Positions 6,957 through 15,392 of a stretch of 64,000 nt of DNA are shown here, piece after piece (within the stretch, counting starts at the first letter, position 1; every line of letters starts with the position of its first letter). The DNA lies in NCBI GenBank assembly GCA_018242215.1, contig JAFECG010000031.1:1-64000 (forward strand), read 5' to 3'. This stretch comes from Pseudomonadota bacterium. GTDB lineage: Bacteria; Pseudomonadota; Alphaproteobacteria; Rhizobiales; Hyphomicrobiaceae. The notes beneath the pieces are model-generated. The model had not been told where the DNA came from. It searched no databases and saw only the letters and a program-made list of their open reading frames with translations. The position numbers and the translations under genes were made by a program.

Positions 6957-7859
6957 CAATGCTCTCGCCTATCAGCCGACGGTTCCGGCGCTACAAGATG
7001 CAACGTGCGGCGTCGGCCGCCGTCGCAGATGCGCTTAAGCAGGCGCCACGGATTCTCTCCCTTGCGCGCCAGCGCCGGATCGAGGTTCTTGCCCGCCGCA
7101 TCGCGAGCTGCGCCGCAAGCACCACCATCAGGCTTCATACGGCGCCGGGCGATGTCACGCGCGTTGTCTATCGAAACAAGCGGCGCTGCCGCAGCGGCCT
7201 GTGTATGCCGTGCGCGCGCGTCCGCGCCAATGACGCCAACCGGCGCATCGGCAAACGCTTGGATGAGATCATGACGGAGGCGCCGAATGCACGGTTCGCC
7301 TTTCGTCACGCTCACCTCACGCAACCGGCCGATTGCCGAGGTCGCCGCCATGCTCAATGACCATGAACGCGCGCTGTCGCGCTTCTGGCGCGGCAAGGAC
7401 ATTGCCCGCGCGATGATCGGCCACGTCACCGGTATCGAGATCGCCCTTCGCACCTCGTCGGGTGCGTGGGAAGCGGGTGTCCATCACCATTCGCTCATCG
7501 CGCTGCGGGACGACTACTTCAACCGGCAGGCCAACCTCTACCTCACGCAACGCCAGTGGGTCGCGCATTGGCGCCGCGCCTTGCGCTGCAACTACAATCC
7601 CATCTGTCACGTCACCGCCGTGCAGCCAGGTGATAGCGTACATGCCAGCCTGCGCGAATGCGTGAAGTACGCCGTCGCCCCTCACAAGCTCTTCCTGCGC
7701 GGCAAAGCGTTCGCGGTCGATCCGCTGGTCGCCGTCCACCTCGCCGATGCCCTCTACAAACGCCGCCTCGTCCGCTTCGGCGGATGTTTCGCCGCGACCC
7801 GCCGCCTCCGCGCCGCCCGAGCGATGCGCACCACCTCACCGCAGTCCAACCCACGATAG
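6953..7859 (+). CDS. rolling-circle replication initiator (Rep_1-like), interrupted by a +1 frameshift
   Basis: Two frames together encode one Rep-type protein. The first (6953 to 7303) has a CxxxxCxxC cluster in RCRSGLCMPC and ends in ARFAF. The second (7305 to 7859) continues with VTLTSRN, then the two-His motif GVHHHSLIAL, a WxxxW segment and ECVKYAV with the probable catalytic Tyr. The join requires skipping C7304 in TTT-C-GTC, giving about 301 residues. tRNA-Phe on UUU can re-pair with UUC after a +1 slip, so programmed shifting is possible; a mutation or sequencing error is equally possible. If active it would nick the element's double-strand origin, or act as a relaxase with the FtsK-like protein downstream. 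Confidence 0.78.
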
Positions 7860-7868
7860 GAGAAGCCC

Positions 7869-8192
7869 ATGACCAAACTGCAAGGCCCCGTGTTGTTCGC
7901 GCGCTTCGAAAAGCTGGACACCTTCAACTGGACCGATCCCACCAACGGCCTGCAAAAGCCGATCGTGTCCTACAAGGTTTTGCTTGCCCACGGCGACGGC
8001 ACCGTCACCCGCGAGTCCATCACGCTGCCGGTCGGCTACCGGCCGCCCAGCCTCACGCCCGGAGAAATCTACGGGTTCCCTGTCACGGCCCGGCTCAACA
8101 AGAAGCGCCAGCAGGTCAACTGGGATGCGCGCGCCGACCTGATGCCGTTTGCCCTGCCGGGCATCCAAGATCAGCTCGAATTGGAGGCGTGA
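7869..8192 (+). CDS. hypothetical protein, possible ssDNA-binding-like
   Basis: A 107-residue, mostly beta-strand-like protein with an AGGAG ribosome site 8 bases before its ATG. The predicted strands (VLFARFEKL, PIVSYKVLLAH, EIYGFPVTARL) and the position right after the Rep gene would suit an OB-fold single-strand-binding accessory protein. That is inference from pattern and context only. Confidence 0.7.
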   Translation: MTKLQGPVLFARFEKLDTFNWTDPTNGLQKPIVSYKVLLAHGDGTVTRESITLPVGYRPPSLTPGEIYGFPVTARLNKKRQQVNWDARADLMPFALPGIQDQLELEA

Positions 8193-8193
8193 G

Positions 8194-8406
8194 ATGAGCG
8201 GCGAACCGAAACACATCGGCCCCGCTCCGGCGCCGCCGGTGGCGGACATGCCGGATGCCGAACGGAAGCTTCTGATCGACGAGACGCTCAGGAGCCTTCA
8301 GGAAGCGTTTTCGGCACCCGCAGACGAGGATGATGCGGAAACCATCACGGAACTCAACCAAAACGCCGCTGATGTGGCCTCGGATACGTCGGAGGTTTCG
8401 CCATGA
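8194..8406 (+). CDS. small acidic hypothetical protein
   Basis: A 70-residue protein, Pro-rich at the start and strongly acidic at the end, with one likely helix (ERKLLIDETLRSLQEAF). It starts two bases after the previous stop and overlaps the AAA+ gene by four bases, so it belongs to the operon. I do not recognise it. Confidence 0.6.
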   Translation: MSGEPKHIGPAPAPPVADMPDAERKLLIDETLRSLQEAFSAPADEDDAETITELNQNAADVASDTSEVSP

Positions 8407-9311
8407 CCACCAATCCCGGCATCCTTTCGCCCTACCGGCCGCAACCGCCAGCGCCGGACGTCTCATCCCAGGTCCGCCGCCCCGGCCAGCTGCTTTGTCC
8501 GGACGGCATCGTGTTCGACGGCCTCGAACGCGTCGTGCGGCGCCACCTTTTTCAGCTCAACGCGGCGGGGGACGTGCATCCGCGCCCGCCGCGCGCACTC
8601 GTCATCACCGGCAAGCCGGGCACGGGCAAGACCGTCGCCGCCACCGACGCCGCTCTCCGCTCGAAGCACGCGGTGCTGCAGCTTCCGGCCTCCAGCTTGG
8701 CGAGTGAGAACGAAGGCGGCGCCACCGCCGTCTTCGATGCCTACATTGACGACGCGCAGCGGCATTCCCAGCGCCACCACGAGCTTGTCGTTCTGGTCGC
8801 GGATGATCTTGACCTCGGCATCATCTCCGCCGACGCATCGACCGGCCGCACGGTCAACTCCAATCTGCTGGTGCAGCGGCTCCAAAGCTTCGCGGACGGA
8901 GATGATGGCCGCAACTTCGACGGCACGCGCATCGCGCTCATCGTCACCGGCAACGATTGGAGCAAGGTCCGCGCCTCCCTGTTCCGCGATGGTCGCGCCA
9001 CCTGGCATGAGCATGCGCCCGCGCCGGAGGACATTGCCGACTTCGCGCTCGACCTGTTCAAACCGAGATCGGAGGACGAACGCCGCTTCATCCGCAAGCT
9101 CGCGCGGCGCTATCGCCACGAGAGCATCGCCTTCTGGACGGCGGTGGCGAACAGCATGCGCACCGACCTGATCGACGGCCTCCTGGCGGCGGGCATCACC
9201 GATCCATCCGCCGTCAAGGTCGAGTTGCATCGTCCCCGGCCGCTCGAACCGTCCAAGCTGTTCGCGATCGCACGTCGGCACGCCAAACCGCGCCGCCTGT
9301 CTTTCCTGTGA
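8403..9311 (+). CDS. AAA+ ATPase
   Basis: A 302-residue AAA+ protein with Walker A GKPGTGKT (residues 70-77), Walker B-like VVLVADD (about 129-135) and a sensor-1-like TGND. There are no membrane segments. The location between Rep and the FtsK-like translocase suggests a role in loading or remodelling replication or transfer proteins; the exact role is unknown. Confidence 0.82.
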   Translation: MTTNPGILSPYRPQPPAPDVSSQVRRPGQLLCPDGIVFDGLERVVRRHLFQLNAAGDVHPRPPRALVITGKPGTGKTVAATDAALRSKHAVLQLPASSLASENEGGATAVFDAYIDDAQRHSQRHHELVVLVADDLDLGIISADASTGRTVNSNLLVQRLQSFADGDDGRNFDGTRIALIVTGNDWSKVRASLFRDGRATWHEHAPAPEDIADFALDLFKPRSEDERRFIRKLARRYRHESIAFWTAVANSMRTDLIDGLLAAGITDPSAVKVELHRPRPLEPSKLFAIARRHAKPRRLSFL

Positions 9312-9320
9312 GGAGGCCAC

Positions 9321-9836
9321 ATGAAGCCCATGCCCAAGCTTGTGCCGAGCGTTTTTCCGCGCGCCGTCGTCCGCGCAACCATCCTCGGTGACGTGATGAA
9401 GAATTACGGCCTGCCGGATAACGTCATCCACATCGCGCAAACCGGCCTCATGGCCGGTGATTTCACCGGCATCACGTTCACTGGCTATGCACCCAGCGGC
9501 GCGTTCCGCGAGCGATCGACGTTGTCGTTCGATACCCTTACCGAAAACGACAACATGACGATGAATGTCACGGACGGCCGCAGCATGGTGGAGGCCCTAA
9601 GCCGCAAACTCGCCCATGCGGTCGCCGCCAGCGTCGGCCTGATGCTTCAGCAGCGGCTGCGCATCCACTACACCTTCCTCATCGCCCAGCATGTGAATGC
9701 CTTCGAGATCTGCCGCAAGTATGGTCTGGAACCCGCCACCAGTCAGAGCCAGGACGTGCCGCAGGGACGCTTGCTGTTTGAGGTCAGACCAGGCCGGGAT
9801 CGCGGCATCACCTTCAGTCATTACACATCGGAGTGA
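9321..9836 (+). CDS. hypothetical protein of the Rep-FtsK operon
   Basis: A 171-residue protein with an AGGAGG ribosome site. There is no recognisable motif, signal peptide or membrane segment. It lies ten bases after the AAA+ gene and four bases before the FtsK-like gene. Confidence 0.7.
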   Translation: MKPMPKLVPSVFPRAVVRATILGDVMKNYGLPDNVIHIAQTGLMAGDFTGITFTGYAPSGAFRERSTLSFDTLTENDNMTMNVTDGRSMVEALSRKLAHAVAASVGLMLQQRLRIHYTFLIAQHVNAFEICRKYGLEPATSQSQDVPQGRLLFEVRPGRDRGITFSHYTSE

Positions 9837-9840
9837 CCGG

Positions 9841-11229
9841 ATGGCCCACGGCGTCCTGCGGTGGCTGCGCGCGGCGGTAACAGGAAAACGGACGGTACCG
9901 TTGCCGCCGGTCATGCTGCCGCCATTGCCGAGGCCTGCGCCGCGTCCGCGGCCTACGCGTTCTTCGACTCTCGCGGCAACGCCGACGTTCAATCCCGATG
10001 CGCCGCTGCCCGCGCCGGTCCGCGAATACCAGGAGGTGTTCGATCGCCGGATCAAAATGTGGAACGGCGGCGGCCTGGATGGTGCCATTGAATCCTATCG
10101 CGCACTGACAATCGATTTGAATAAGCAAAACCTGCTGGACGCTTATCTGCAGCTGCTGCGCAATCTTGCCGATCCCTCCCCCACCACCCGCATTGATTTT
10201 CATGCATTGCCGCAGGGCGCGCGGCCCTATCTGCTCGGACCGTATCTCGGGACGCTGGTGGGACATGCCTATCCCCGGCTGTGCTGGCAGACCTCGGCGC
10301 CGTCGAAGGGATGGCTCACTTACATTTTCCCTGGCGGCCCGGCAGACCTCATGACCTGGCGGCAAAGAATGCCGGACATCTGCGCGTGGCTCGGCGCTGG
10401 ATGGACCCTCGGCCCCGCCTCCGCCAACACGATCACGCTGATCCGGCGGCATCCGCTGCCGGAAATTATTCCCTTTACGCGCCTGATGCTCAAGCCCGGC
10501 TCTCTCTTTCTCGGGATCGAGACCGAGAGCCAGTCGCGCGCGTGGCTTCCTTTCACGGAGATGACATCGGGCACGTTCATTCCCGGCGCCTCGGGCACCG
10601 GCAAGAGTAACGCCTTGCATATCATCGTCCAATCGCTGCTCGCCAACCTTTCGCTGTTCGAAGCGGTCTATCTGATCGACGGCAAGGATGGCGTGGCCTT
10701 CAACCGCTACCGGAACGCCGCGCCGGGAAAAGTGCATGTCCTCTGGCAAGATGCCGATGTCTGGCAACTGATGACCGACCTCACCGGCCTCATGCGCCGC
10801 CGCAACGAGGCGCAGCGCGAGAAGAACATCGACAATGCCACCAGCGACTTCATTGCCGTGGTCATCGACGAGATGGCGACGTTCACGGCGAAGCCCTCGG
10901 TTGATGCCAAACACCCAGACAACAAGCGCCACGCGCAATTCGTCGACGAGCTGACGATGCTTGCCCGGCGCGGCCGCTCGACGGGGCTCCGCCTCATCAT
11001 CTCCGCGCAGGAGCCGGTGATTGAGCAGATTCCGGCCAGCGTCCGCGCCAACTGCCTTACCACGCTGGCATTCCGCCTGCCGATGGATGCCCACGCCACC
11101 GCCGTCTTCGGCCAACTCGACAGCCTTCCGGCAGATCCGCGCCGTCTGTTGCGGGGTCGCGCGCTGCTCAAAGATGGATTGTCGGGCGAGGTGCGTCAGG
11201 TTCAATTTCCGGTCATCCGCAAACCATGA
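9841..11229 (+). CDS. FtsK/HerA-type DNA translocase (conjugal-transfer-like)
   Basis: A 462-residue P-loop translocase starting at ATG 9841. The Walker A motif GASGTGKS is at 249-256 and Walker B AVVIDEM at about 339-345; a downstream LARRGRSTGLRLIISAQEP block is typical of FtsK/SpoIIIE/TraG proteins. The first 60 residues are Pro-rich, and no clear multi-pass membrane region is visible. In the same operon as a rolling-circle Rep and an excisionase-like protein it resembles the Tra or coupling protein of integrative elements that move DNA with an FtsK-like pump. It overlaps the methyltransferase gene by four bases. Confidence 0.88.
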   Translation: MAHGVLRWLRAAVTGKRTVPLPPVMLPPLPRPAPRPRPTRSSTLAATPTFNPDAPLPAPVREYQEVFDRRIKMWNGGGLDGAIESYRALTIDLNKQNLLDAYLQLLRNLADPSPTTRIDFHALPQGARPYLLGPYLGTLVGHAYPRLCWQTSAPSKGWLTYIFPGGPADLMTWRQRMPDICAWLGAGWTLGPASANTITLIRRHPLPEIIPFTRLMLKPGSLFLGIETESQSRAWLPFTEMTSGTFIPGASGTGKSNALHIIVQSLLANLSLFEAVYLIDGKDGVAFNRYRNAAPGKVHVLWQDADVWQLMTDLTGLMRRRNEAQREKNIDNATSDFIAVVIDEMATFTAKPSVDAKHPDNKRHAQFVDELTMLARRGRSTGLRLIISAQEPVIEQIPASVRANCLTTLAFRLPMDAHATAVFGQLDSLPADPRRLLRGRALLKDGLSGEVRQVQFPVIRKP

Positions 11230-11792
11230 CGGATGTCCGCTTTTCGCCACTCCGCGCCGCGCATGATTTCTATCCCACGCCTCCGGAGGGCACACGCGCG
11301 TTGCTCATAGTGGAGAAATTCACCGGCTCCATCTGGGAACCGGCGTGCGGAAATGGCGCCATCTCCAAAGTCCTCATTGCAAACCGCTATCACGTCATTT
11401 CAACCGATCCGGTCGACCGGGGGTACGGTGTGGGCGGCGTCAATTTCCTGCATGAACGTGTCACCCGCGCCGCCAATATCGTGACCAATCCTCCCTACGG
11501 CAGCGGGCTCGCCGACGCTTTCGTCCGCCACGCCTTGCGCCTCGTTGAACCGACAGGCGGCAGCGTGGCCATGCTGCTGAATCTCGCCTCGCTTGCCCAT
11601 CCCATCCGTCACGCGCAATGGATTGGCCACCCGCCAGCCGCGATTTATGTATTGGACCAGCTCACTTGCTGGCCGCATGGCGTCGAGGGCAATTTTGCTG
11701 CCGGACATCGGTATTGCTGGGCCGTTTGGAAGCACGGCCATCGCGGCCGCCCCACGTTGTGGTGGCTCCGGCTTACAGAAGCGATGTCATGA
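11226..11792 (+). CDS. SAM-dependent DNA adenine methyltransferase-like protein
   Basis: A 188-residue protein with FYPTPPEGT near the N-terminus, a SAM-binding motif I (WEPACGNGAI) and motif IV NPPYG. This is the order seen in small N6-adenine methyltransferases of phages and mobile elements. No endonuclease partner adjoins it, so it is probably an orphan or anti-restriction methylase. It overlaps the FtsK-like gene by four bases and closes the operon. Confidence 0.85.
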   Translation: MTDVRFSPLRAAHDFYPTPPEGTRALLIVEKFTGSIWEPACGNGAISKVLIANRYHVISTDPVDRGYGVGGVNFLHERVTRAANIVTNPPYGSGLADAFVRHALRLVEPTGGSVAMLLNLASLAHPIRHAQWIGHPPAAIYVLDQLTCWPHGVEGNFAAGHRYCWAVWKHGHRGRPTLWWLRLTEAMS

Positions 11793-11841
11793 CATCGGCC
11801 ATGCGTGGCAGCACGCCCGCAACGAAATGGCGTTGTCGCCC

Positions 11842-11870
11842 TTGACAATCAATGAGTATGTACTCATAAT
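11842..11870 (+). promoter_or_regulatory. toxin-antitoxin promoter with embedded palindrome
   Basis: TTGACA (11842-11847) and CATAAT (11865-11870) are separated by 17 bp, close to a consensus sigma-70-type promoter. The spacer and -10 carry the palindrome ATGAGTA-TG-TACTCAT (11852-11867), a likely operator for the antitoxin. Transcription would start near 11877, next to the toxin ATG at 11879, so the transcript may be leaderless. Confidence 0.7.
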
Positions 11871-11878
11871 GAGATCAG

Positions 11879-12256
11879 ATGGTGAAATTGCCTCGCCCCA
11901 CCCGAGTGCTGCGCTGGATTGCTTCAGCGCGCAAGGATTATGGTGATTTCCCTGCAAAAGTTCAGGACCAATTCGGCTTTGAACTTTTCTTGGCGCAGAC
12001 AGGGCAACACCCGCCATCTGCAAAGCCCCTGAAAGGCTTTGGAACCGGCGTCATCGAGCTGATCGATGACTTCGACGGTGACACCTACAGGGCCGTTTAT
12101 ACGATCCGGCTCGAAACGGCCGTCTATGTGCTGCACAGCTTCAAGAAGAAGTCGAAGCACGGCATCAAGACACCGCAGGGCGATATCGACGTGATCAAAC
12201 GCCGACTAAAAGACGCTGAGGCTGACAACGCTTCGCGCCTCAAAAGGGAGAAGTGA
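11879..12256 (+). CDS. RelE/HigB-family toxin (phage Gp49-like)
   Basis: A 125-residue protein with the Gp49/HigB pattern: GFGTGVIELIDDFDGDTYRA followed by YVLHSFKKKSKHG. Relatives cleave mRNA on the ribosome or are otherwise growth-inhibiting. The gene comes first in a pair with an HTH antitoxin, the reversed order typical of hig-type modules. It stabilises the element if functional. Confidence 0.87.
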   Translation: MVKLPRPTRVLRWIASARKDYGDFPAKVQDQFGFELFLAQTGQHPPSAKPLKGFGTGVIELIDDFDGDTYRAVYTIRLETAVYVLHSFKKKSKHGIKTPQGDIDVIKRRLKDAEADNASRLKREK

Positions 12257-12257
12257 T

Positions 12258-12596
12258 ATGGCTAAGGCCCGCATTGCAGTTCATGAAACCAAGGGCAATA
12301 TCTTTGCCGATCTGGCGCTGCCCGATGCCGACACGCATTTTCTCAAAGCGCAGATCGTGGCCGAACTCTATCGCCTCACCAATGCCCGCAAGCTCACGCA
12401 GGCAAAGGCAGGGGTGCTTATGGGCATCAGCCAGCCAGAAGTTTCCCGCCTGTTCAAAGGCAATTTCCGCGAATATTCCGTTGAACGCCTCATGGAATTT
12501 CTGACCGAGTTCGACCGGGATGTGGAGATCGTCGTCCGGCCACGACGCAAAACGGGCGAGCGCGGTCACATCTCATTCAAGCCTGTTACCGCTTGA
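12258..12596 (+). CDS. Xre-family antitoxin (HigA-like)
   Basis: A 112-residue protein with an HTH at about residues 45-75 (LTQAKAGVLMGISQPEVSRL). It starts one base after the toxin stop and has an AGGGAG ribosome site inside the toxin's last codons. It should neutralise the toxin and repress the promoter at 11842-11870. Confidence 0.87.
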   Translation: MAKARIAVHETKGNIFADLALPDADTHFLKAQIVAELYRLTNARKLTQAKAGVLMGISQPEVSRLFKGNFREYSVERLMEFLTEFDRDVEIVVRPRRKTGERGHISFKPVTA

Positions 12597-12603
12597 GCCG
12601 CGC

Positions 12604-12801
12604 CTATTCTTTCCGCCTACTCTTGGAGCGGTAAACGCTTTTGTCCGGCGGCGGGGCGAACGGATCGGCACCCTCACGGTCGATCGCGTAAACGTCCTCC
12701 ATCGCCGAACGGCTGCGCGCCCGCTGCTGCTCTTTGTTGGCAGCGACGTCCGTGCTCGGAATGGATGCTTTAGCTTTTGATCGTTTATCTTGTTGGCCCA
12801 T
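12604..12801 (-). CDS. possible small basic hypothetical protein
   Basis: A 65-residue frame (MGQQDKRSKAKA to the stop), rich in Lys, Arg and Ser, convergent with the antitoxin. No good ribosome site is visible, and a longer open frame continues upstream to 13032. The composition looks more protein-like near the C-terminus than upstream. Tentative. Confidence 0.35.
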   Translation of the reverse strand: MGQQDKRSKAKASIPSTDVAANKEQQRARSRSAMEDVYAIDREGADPFAPPPDKSVYRSKSRRKE

Positions 12802-13125
12802 GCAAACAGCATGGGGCGCAACTGCCATAACGGCAATATCTGATCTTATGTCTTCAGCTTTTTCCGCTCCGGCTCCCACCAAAGAAACGCCGGGGCGGGC
12901 CGCCTTCTCCGCCGATCTCTCGCGGGGCCGCGCTGACGCGCCCGGAGGGAATGGCCCCGCGATGGCTCGGCTCCGAAGAAACAGCCCGCCCGACCCGACA
13001 GATGCGGAGCGCACTGTGCAGCGCTGCAACACACCTTTCTGGCATCGCTTGCGTAGTGACGTCCGCTGCTTACAGCGCAGGCACGCCCTGTTGCGATAAA
13101 CTCACGAACCCGAAAATCTGCACGC

Positions 13126-13536
13126 ATGATCATCACGCACGCCACCGATCCCCACGGCAACCGCCGCGTCTATCTCGGCGTCAAATCCAGCTTCGAATGC
13201 TGGATCGCACCCGGCGAAGACGGCCGCAGCTGGTCATTCCAATGTGCGCCGTCCCTGTGTTCGCTACCGCTGCCGGAAGCCGACCAACGCGCCTGTGCCG
13301 CTGCAGCGCTCCTCGGCCTTGCCGACGAACTCAACGTGGCGCCGCCGGAACTCAAATTCGTGCCGTTCGAAACCATCGCCGCCCTGCACACCGGCGGCTC
13401 TAGCGAAGGTCGCCGCGTCGCCGTTCCGCGCTCCAGAGCGACGGCCTACGGCTTCATGTCGACGGCGCCAGGCATTACGAGGCCGAGAGCGGATTTCAAT
13501 TCGGGCGAGCACCAACAGATGCCGGACCGCGCCTAA
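13126..13536 (+). CDS. hypothetical protein
   Basis: A 136-residue protein with no recognised domain, starting MIITHATDPHG. The first 90 residues look like a compact fold with several Cys residues, and the tail is hydrophilic. It stands alone between the toxin-antitoxin pair and the PcfJ-like gene. I do not recognise it. Confidence 0.55.
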   Translation: MIITHATDPHGNRRVYLGVKSSFECWIAPGEDGRSWSFQCAPSLCSLPLPEADQRACAAAALLGLADELNVAPPELKFVPFETIAALHTGGSSEGRRVAVPRSRATAYGFMSTAPGITRPRADFNSGEHQQMPDRA

Positions 13537-13868
13537 TGCCGACACTCCGTTGAGAGTGGATTGGAGTGTAACCTCCGCGATACACTCGTACCCCACGCGA
13601 AGGTCGATTTTTCGATCACATTCTCTGCACCAACATCATCTTTCCCCGACAACGCATTCGCGTTGAACGGAATTCTTGCTCCGCTCACGGTGGTACATAT
13701 GTGGCCGCGCACCTGTGTTCCGGCGCAACGGCGCCCATAATCCGCCGCGACTGATGCCCCACTCGCATACCCGGTGCTGCGACCGCTCGAAGACGTCGCA
13801 ATCGGGGGCGGGTCCGGTTCGTGTCCCGGAGACGCAGCACCGCAGCGTTTTGTTGTGGAGGTCGCGTG
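13537..13868. other. non-coding stretch before the PcfJ-like gene
   Basis: No gene, clear promoter or strong inverted repeat was recognised here. A GGAGG ribosome site for the next gene lies at its end. Confidence 0.4.
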
Positions 13869-14765
13869 ATGATCGAATGCTTCTTTCAGCTCCTACATAT
13901 CGTCTCCGGCAAGACCGCCGACGGCGCGGTCAGTGAGCTTCCCAAACTTCCGGTGCATCGAGACAGCGCCATTGTTCCCATCGCCGCCAACATGGCGCGC
14001 GCCATCCTTGAAAGGATGGCCGCACCGGAACCCATCGACATTTTCAACGATCAGATCCGAACGGCCATCGGTTGGAAGGTGGCCGCGCATATCTCCAAGG
14101 TCGGGCTCGGAACCTTCGATATCCGCGATGTCCATACCGCCATGAGGGTGCGCCTGATGGCAATTGAGATTGCCGACTTCCTCATCGACCATCCCAAGCT
14201 CGTGCTCGCGAAAACCAGCCTCGCGGGAATCCAACGGCTCCGCAGCGAAGAGCTGAAGCGCCTGGAGAGCGACATGCGCAAGGCCGAGAAGGCCATGATC
14301 GCGCAGCATGTGGCACGCCTGCAGGAGGAAAGCGGTGCGCCTCCGCGTCCCGTCGTGTGGACCGACGGCACCTATCGGCTTGAGGAGCTAATCCACCCCT
14401 TCCACATCTGGGAGGAAGGGCTGCGCATGCACAATTGCCTCGGGTCTTTCGACAGCCGCGAGACACGCCTCGACATGCAGGCGCGCGATCTCCCCAAGCT
14501 CCGCTATTGGAAAACCATCGCCGACGGCAGCCGCCATGTCTATTCGCTGCGGCAAGGCAATAAGCGCCTCGCCACCTTCACCCACGTCGGCGTTCGCATC
14601 ACCGAGATGCAGATCAGCGCTGCCAACCCGGCAAGCGTGCGCGCGCCGATCCTTGCCGCGATTGCCTTCCTCGAAGGCATCTATGGCCCCCTGCGCGTCG
14701 CGGCCGGACAACCCCGCCTGCAACGCTTTCTCGAAGCTGCCCCTCCGGCAAAGACGGTTCATTAG
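13869..14765 (+). CDS. PcfJ-like protein
   Basis: A 298-residue protein whose C-terminal half follows the PcfJ-like pattern: GLRMHNCLGSF, then HVYSLRQGNKRLATFTH and a Gln/Asn-containing EMQISAAN stretch. PcfJ proteins occur on conjugative plasmids and integrative elements, but their biochemical role is unclear. The start at 13869 has GGAGG at normal spacing. It is directly followed by the next gene without a gap. Confidence 0.7.
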   Translation: MIECFFQLLHIVSGKTADGAVSELPKLPVHRDSAIVPIAANMARAILERMAAPEPIDIFNDQIRTAIGWKVAAHISKVGLGTFDIRDVHTAMRVRLMAIEIADFLIDHPKLVLAKTSLAGIQRLRSEELKRLESDMRKAEKAMIAQHVARLQEESGAPPRPVVWTDGTYRLEELIHPFHIWEEGLRMHNCLGSFDSRETRLDMQARDLPKLRYWKTIADGSRHVYSLRQGNKRLATFTHVGVRITEMQISAANPASVRAPILAAIAFLEGIYGPLRVAAGQPRLQRFLEAAPPAKTVH

Positions 14766-15392
14766 ATGCGCCAGCAAAAAGGACTGACGCATTTCTCGGC
14801 AGCGGCCGTGAATGCCGTGCCGCCACGACGTAGCGTATCGGCAAGAAAGACCGATGCGCTGCCGCGTCCCTGGCCGACCCTCGCGGATACCCAAGATCCG
14901 GATGGACTGCCCGCGCGCGTTGCGTTTCACCTTCATCGCTTGGGATATTCAGCCACCGCATTGACCGACGCAGGAGTTCCGCGACGTTTGGCGCGCGAGC
15001 TTCGTCGCGGTTCGCTTCCCGAGCAGCAGATCGATGCCGCGTGGGTGGGACATATGATTGGTTTACAGCGCGGCGAGTCACTGGCACGCCCGCTGTATCA
15101 GTTTGAGCGCCTAGAATGGGACTTCTATCGGGTCTCGGCGCGAAACGTGACCCAGGTTTGGCTGAATGCCGCGGACGCATGGCGGCCACAAATGTCCACG
15201 AGCCGGGCGGCGAAACTGCTCGGCCTCAAACGCAACCACGTTGCGGCCGTGGTGGCTGGCACCACTCAATCGCCTGTCCTATCATGGCCTGCGGCGGAGA
15301 AACTGGCTGGAGCATTGCAAATCCAAGCCGGTGCGAGTGCTTTTCTCGAAGGCCTTCCTCCCCATCCGCCGTATCAAAATGAAAGAGTTTGA
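14766..15392 (+). CDS. hypothetical protein, possible DNA-binding
   Basis: A 208-residue basic protein that starts at the base after the PcfJ-like stop. One segment (TSRAAKLLGLKRNHVAAVV) resembles a helix-turn-helix. No family is recognised. Coupling to the PcfJ-like gene suggests a joint role. Confidence 0.6.
   Translation: MRQQKGLTHFSAAAVNAVPPRRSVSARKTDALPRPWPTLADTQDPDGLPARVAFHLHRLGYSATALTDAGVPRRLARELRRGSLPEQQIDAAWVGHMIGLQRGESLARPLYQFERLEWDFYRVSARNVTQVWLNAADAWRPQMSTSRAAKLLGLKRNHVAAVVAGTTQSPVLSWPAAEKLAGALQIQAGASAFLEGLPPHPPYQNERV

Noticed and set aside
12734-13099. Rightward frame between the toxin-antitoxin pair and the next gene
   Set aside because: No ribosome site, no motif, and it is antisense to the more protein-like small frame at 12604-12801.
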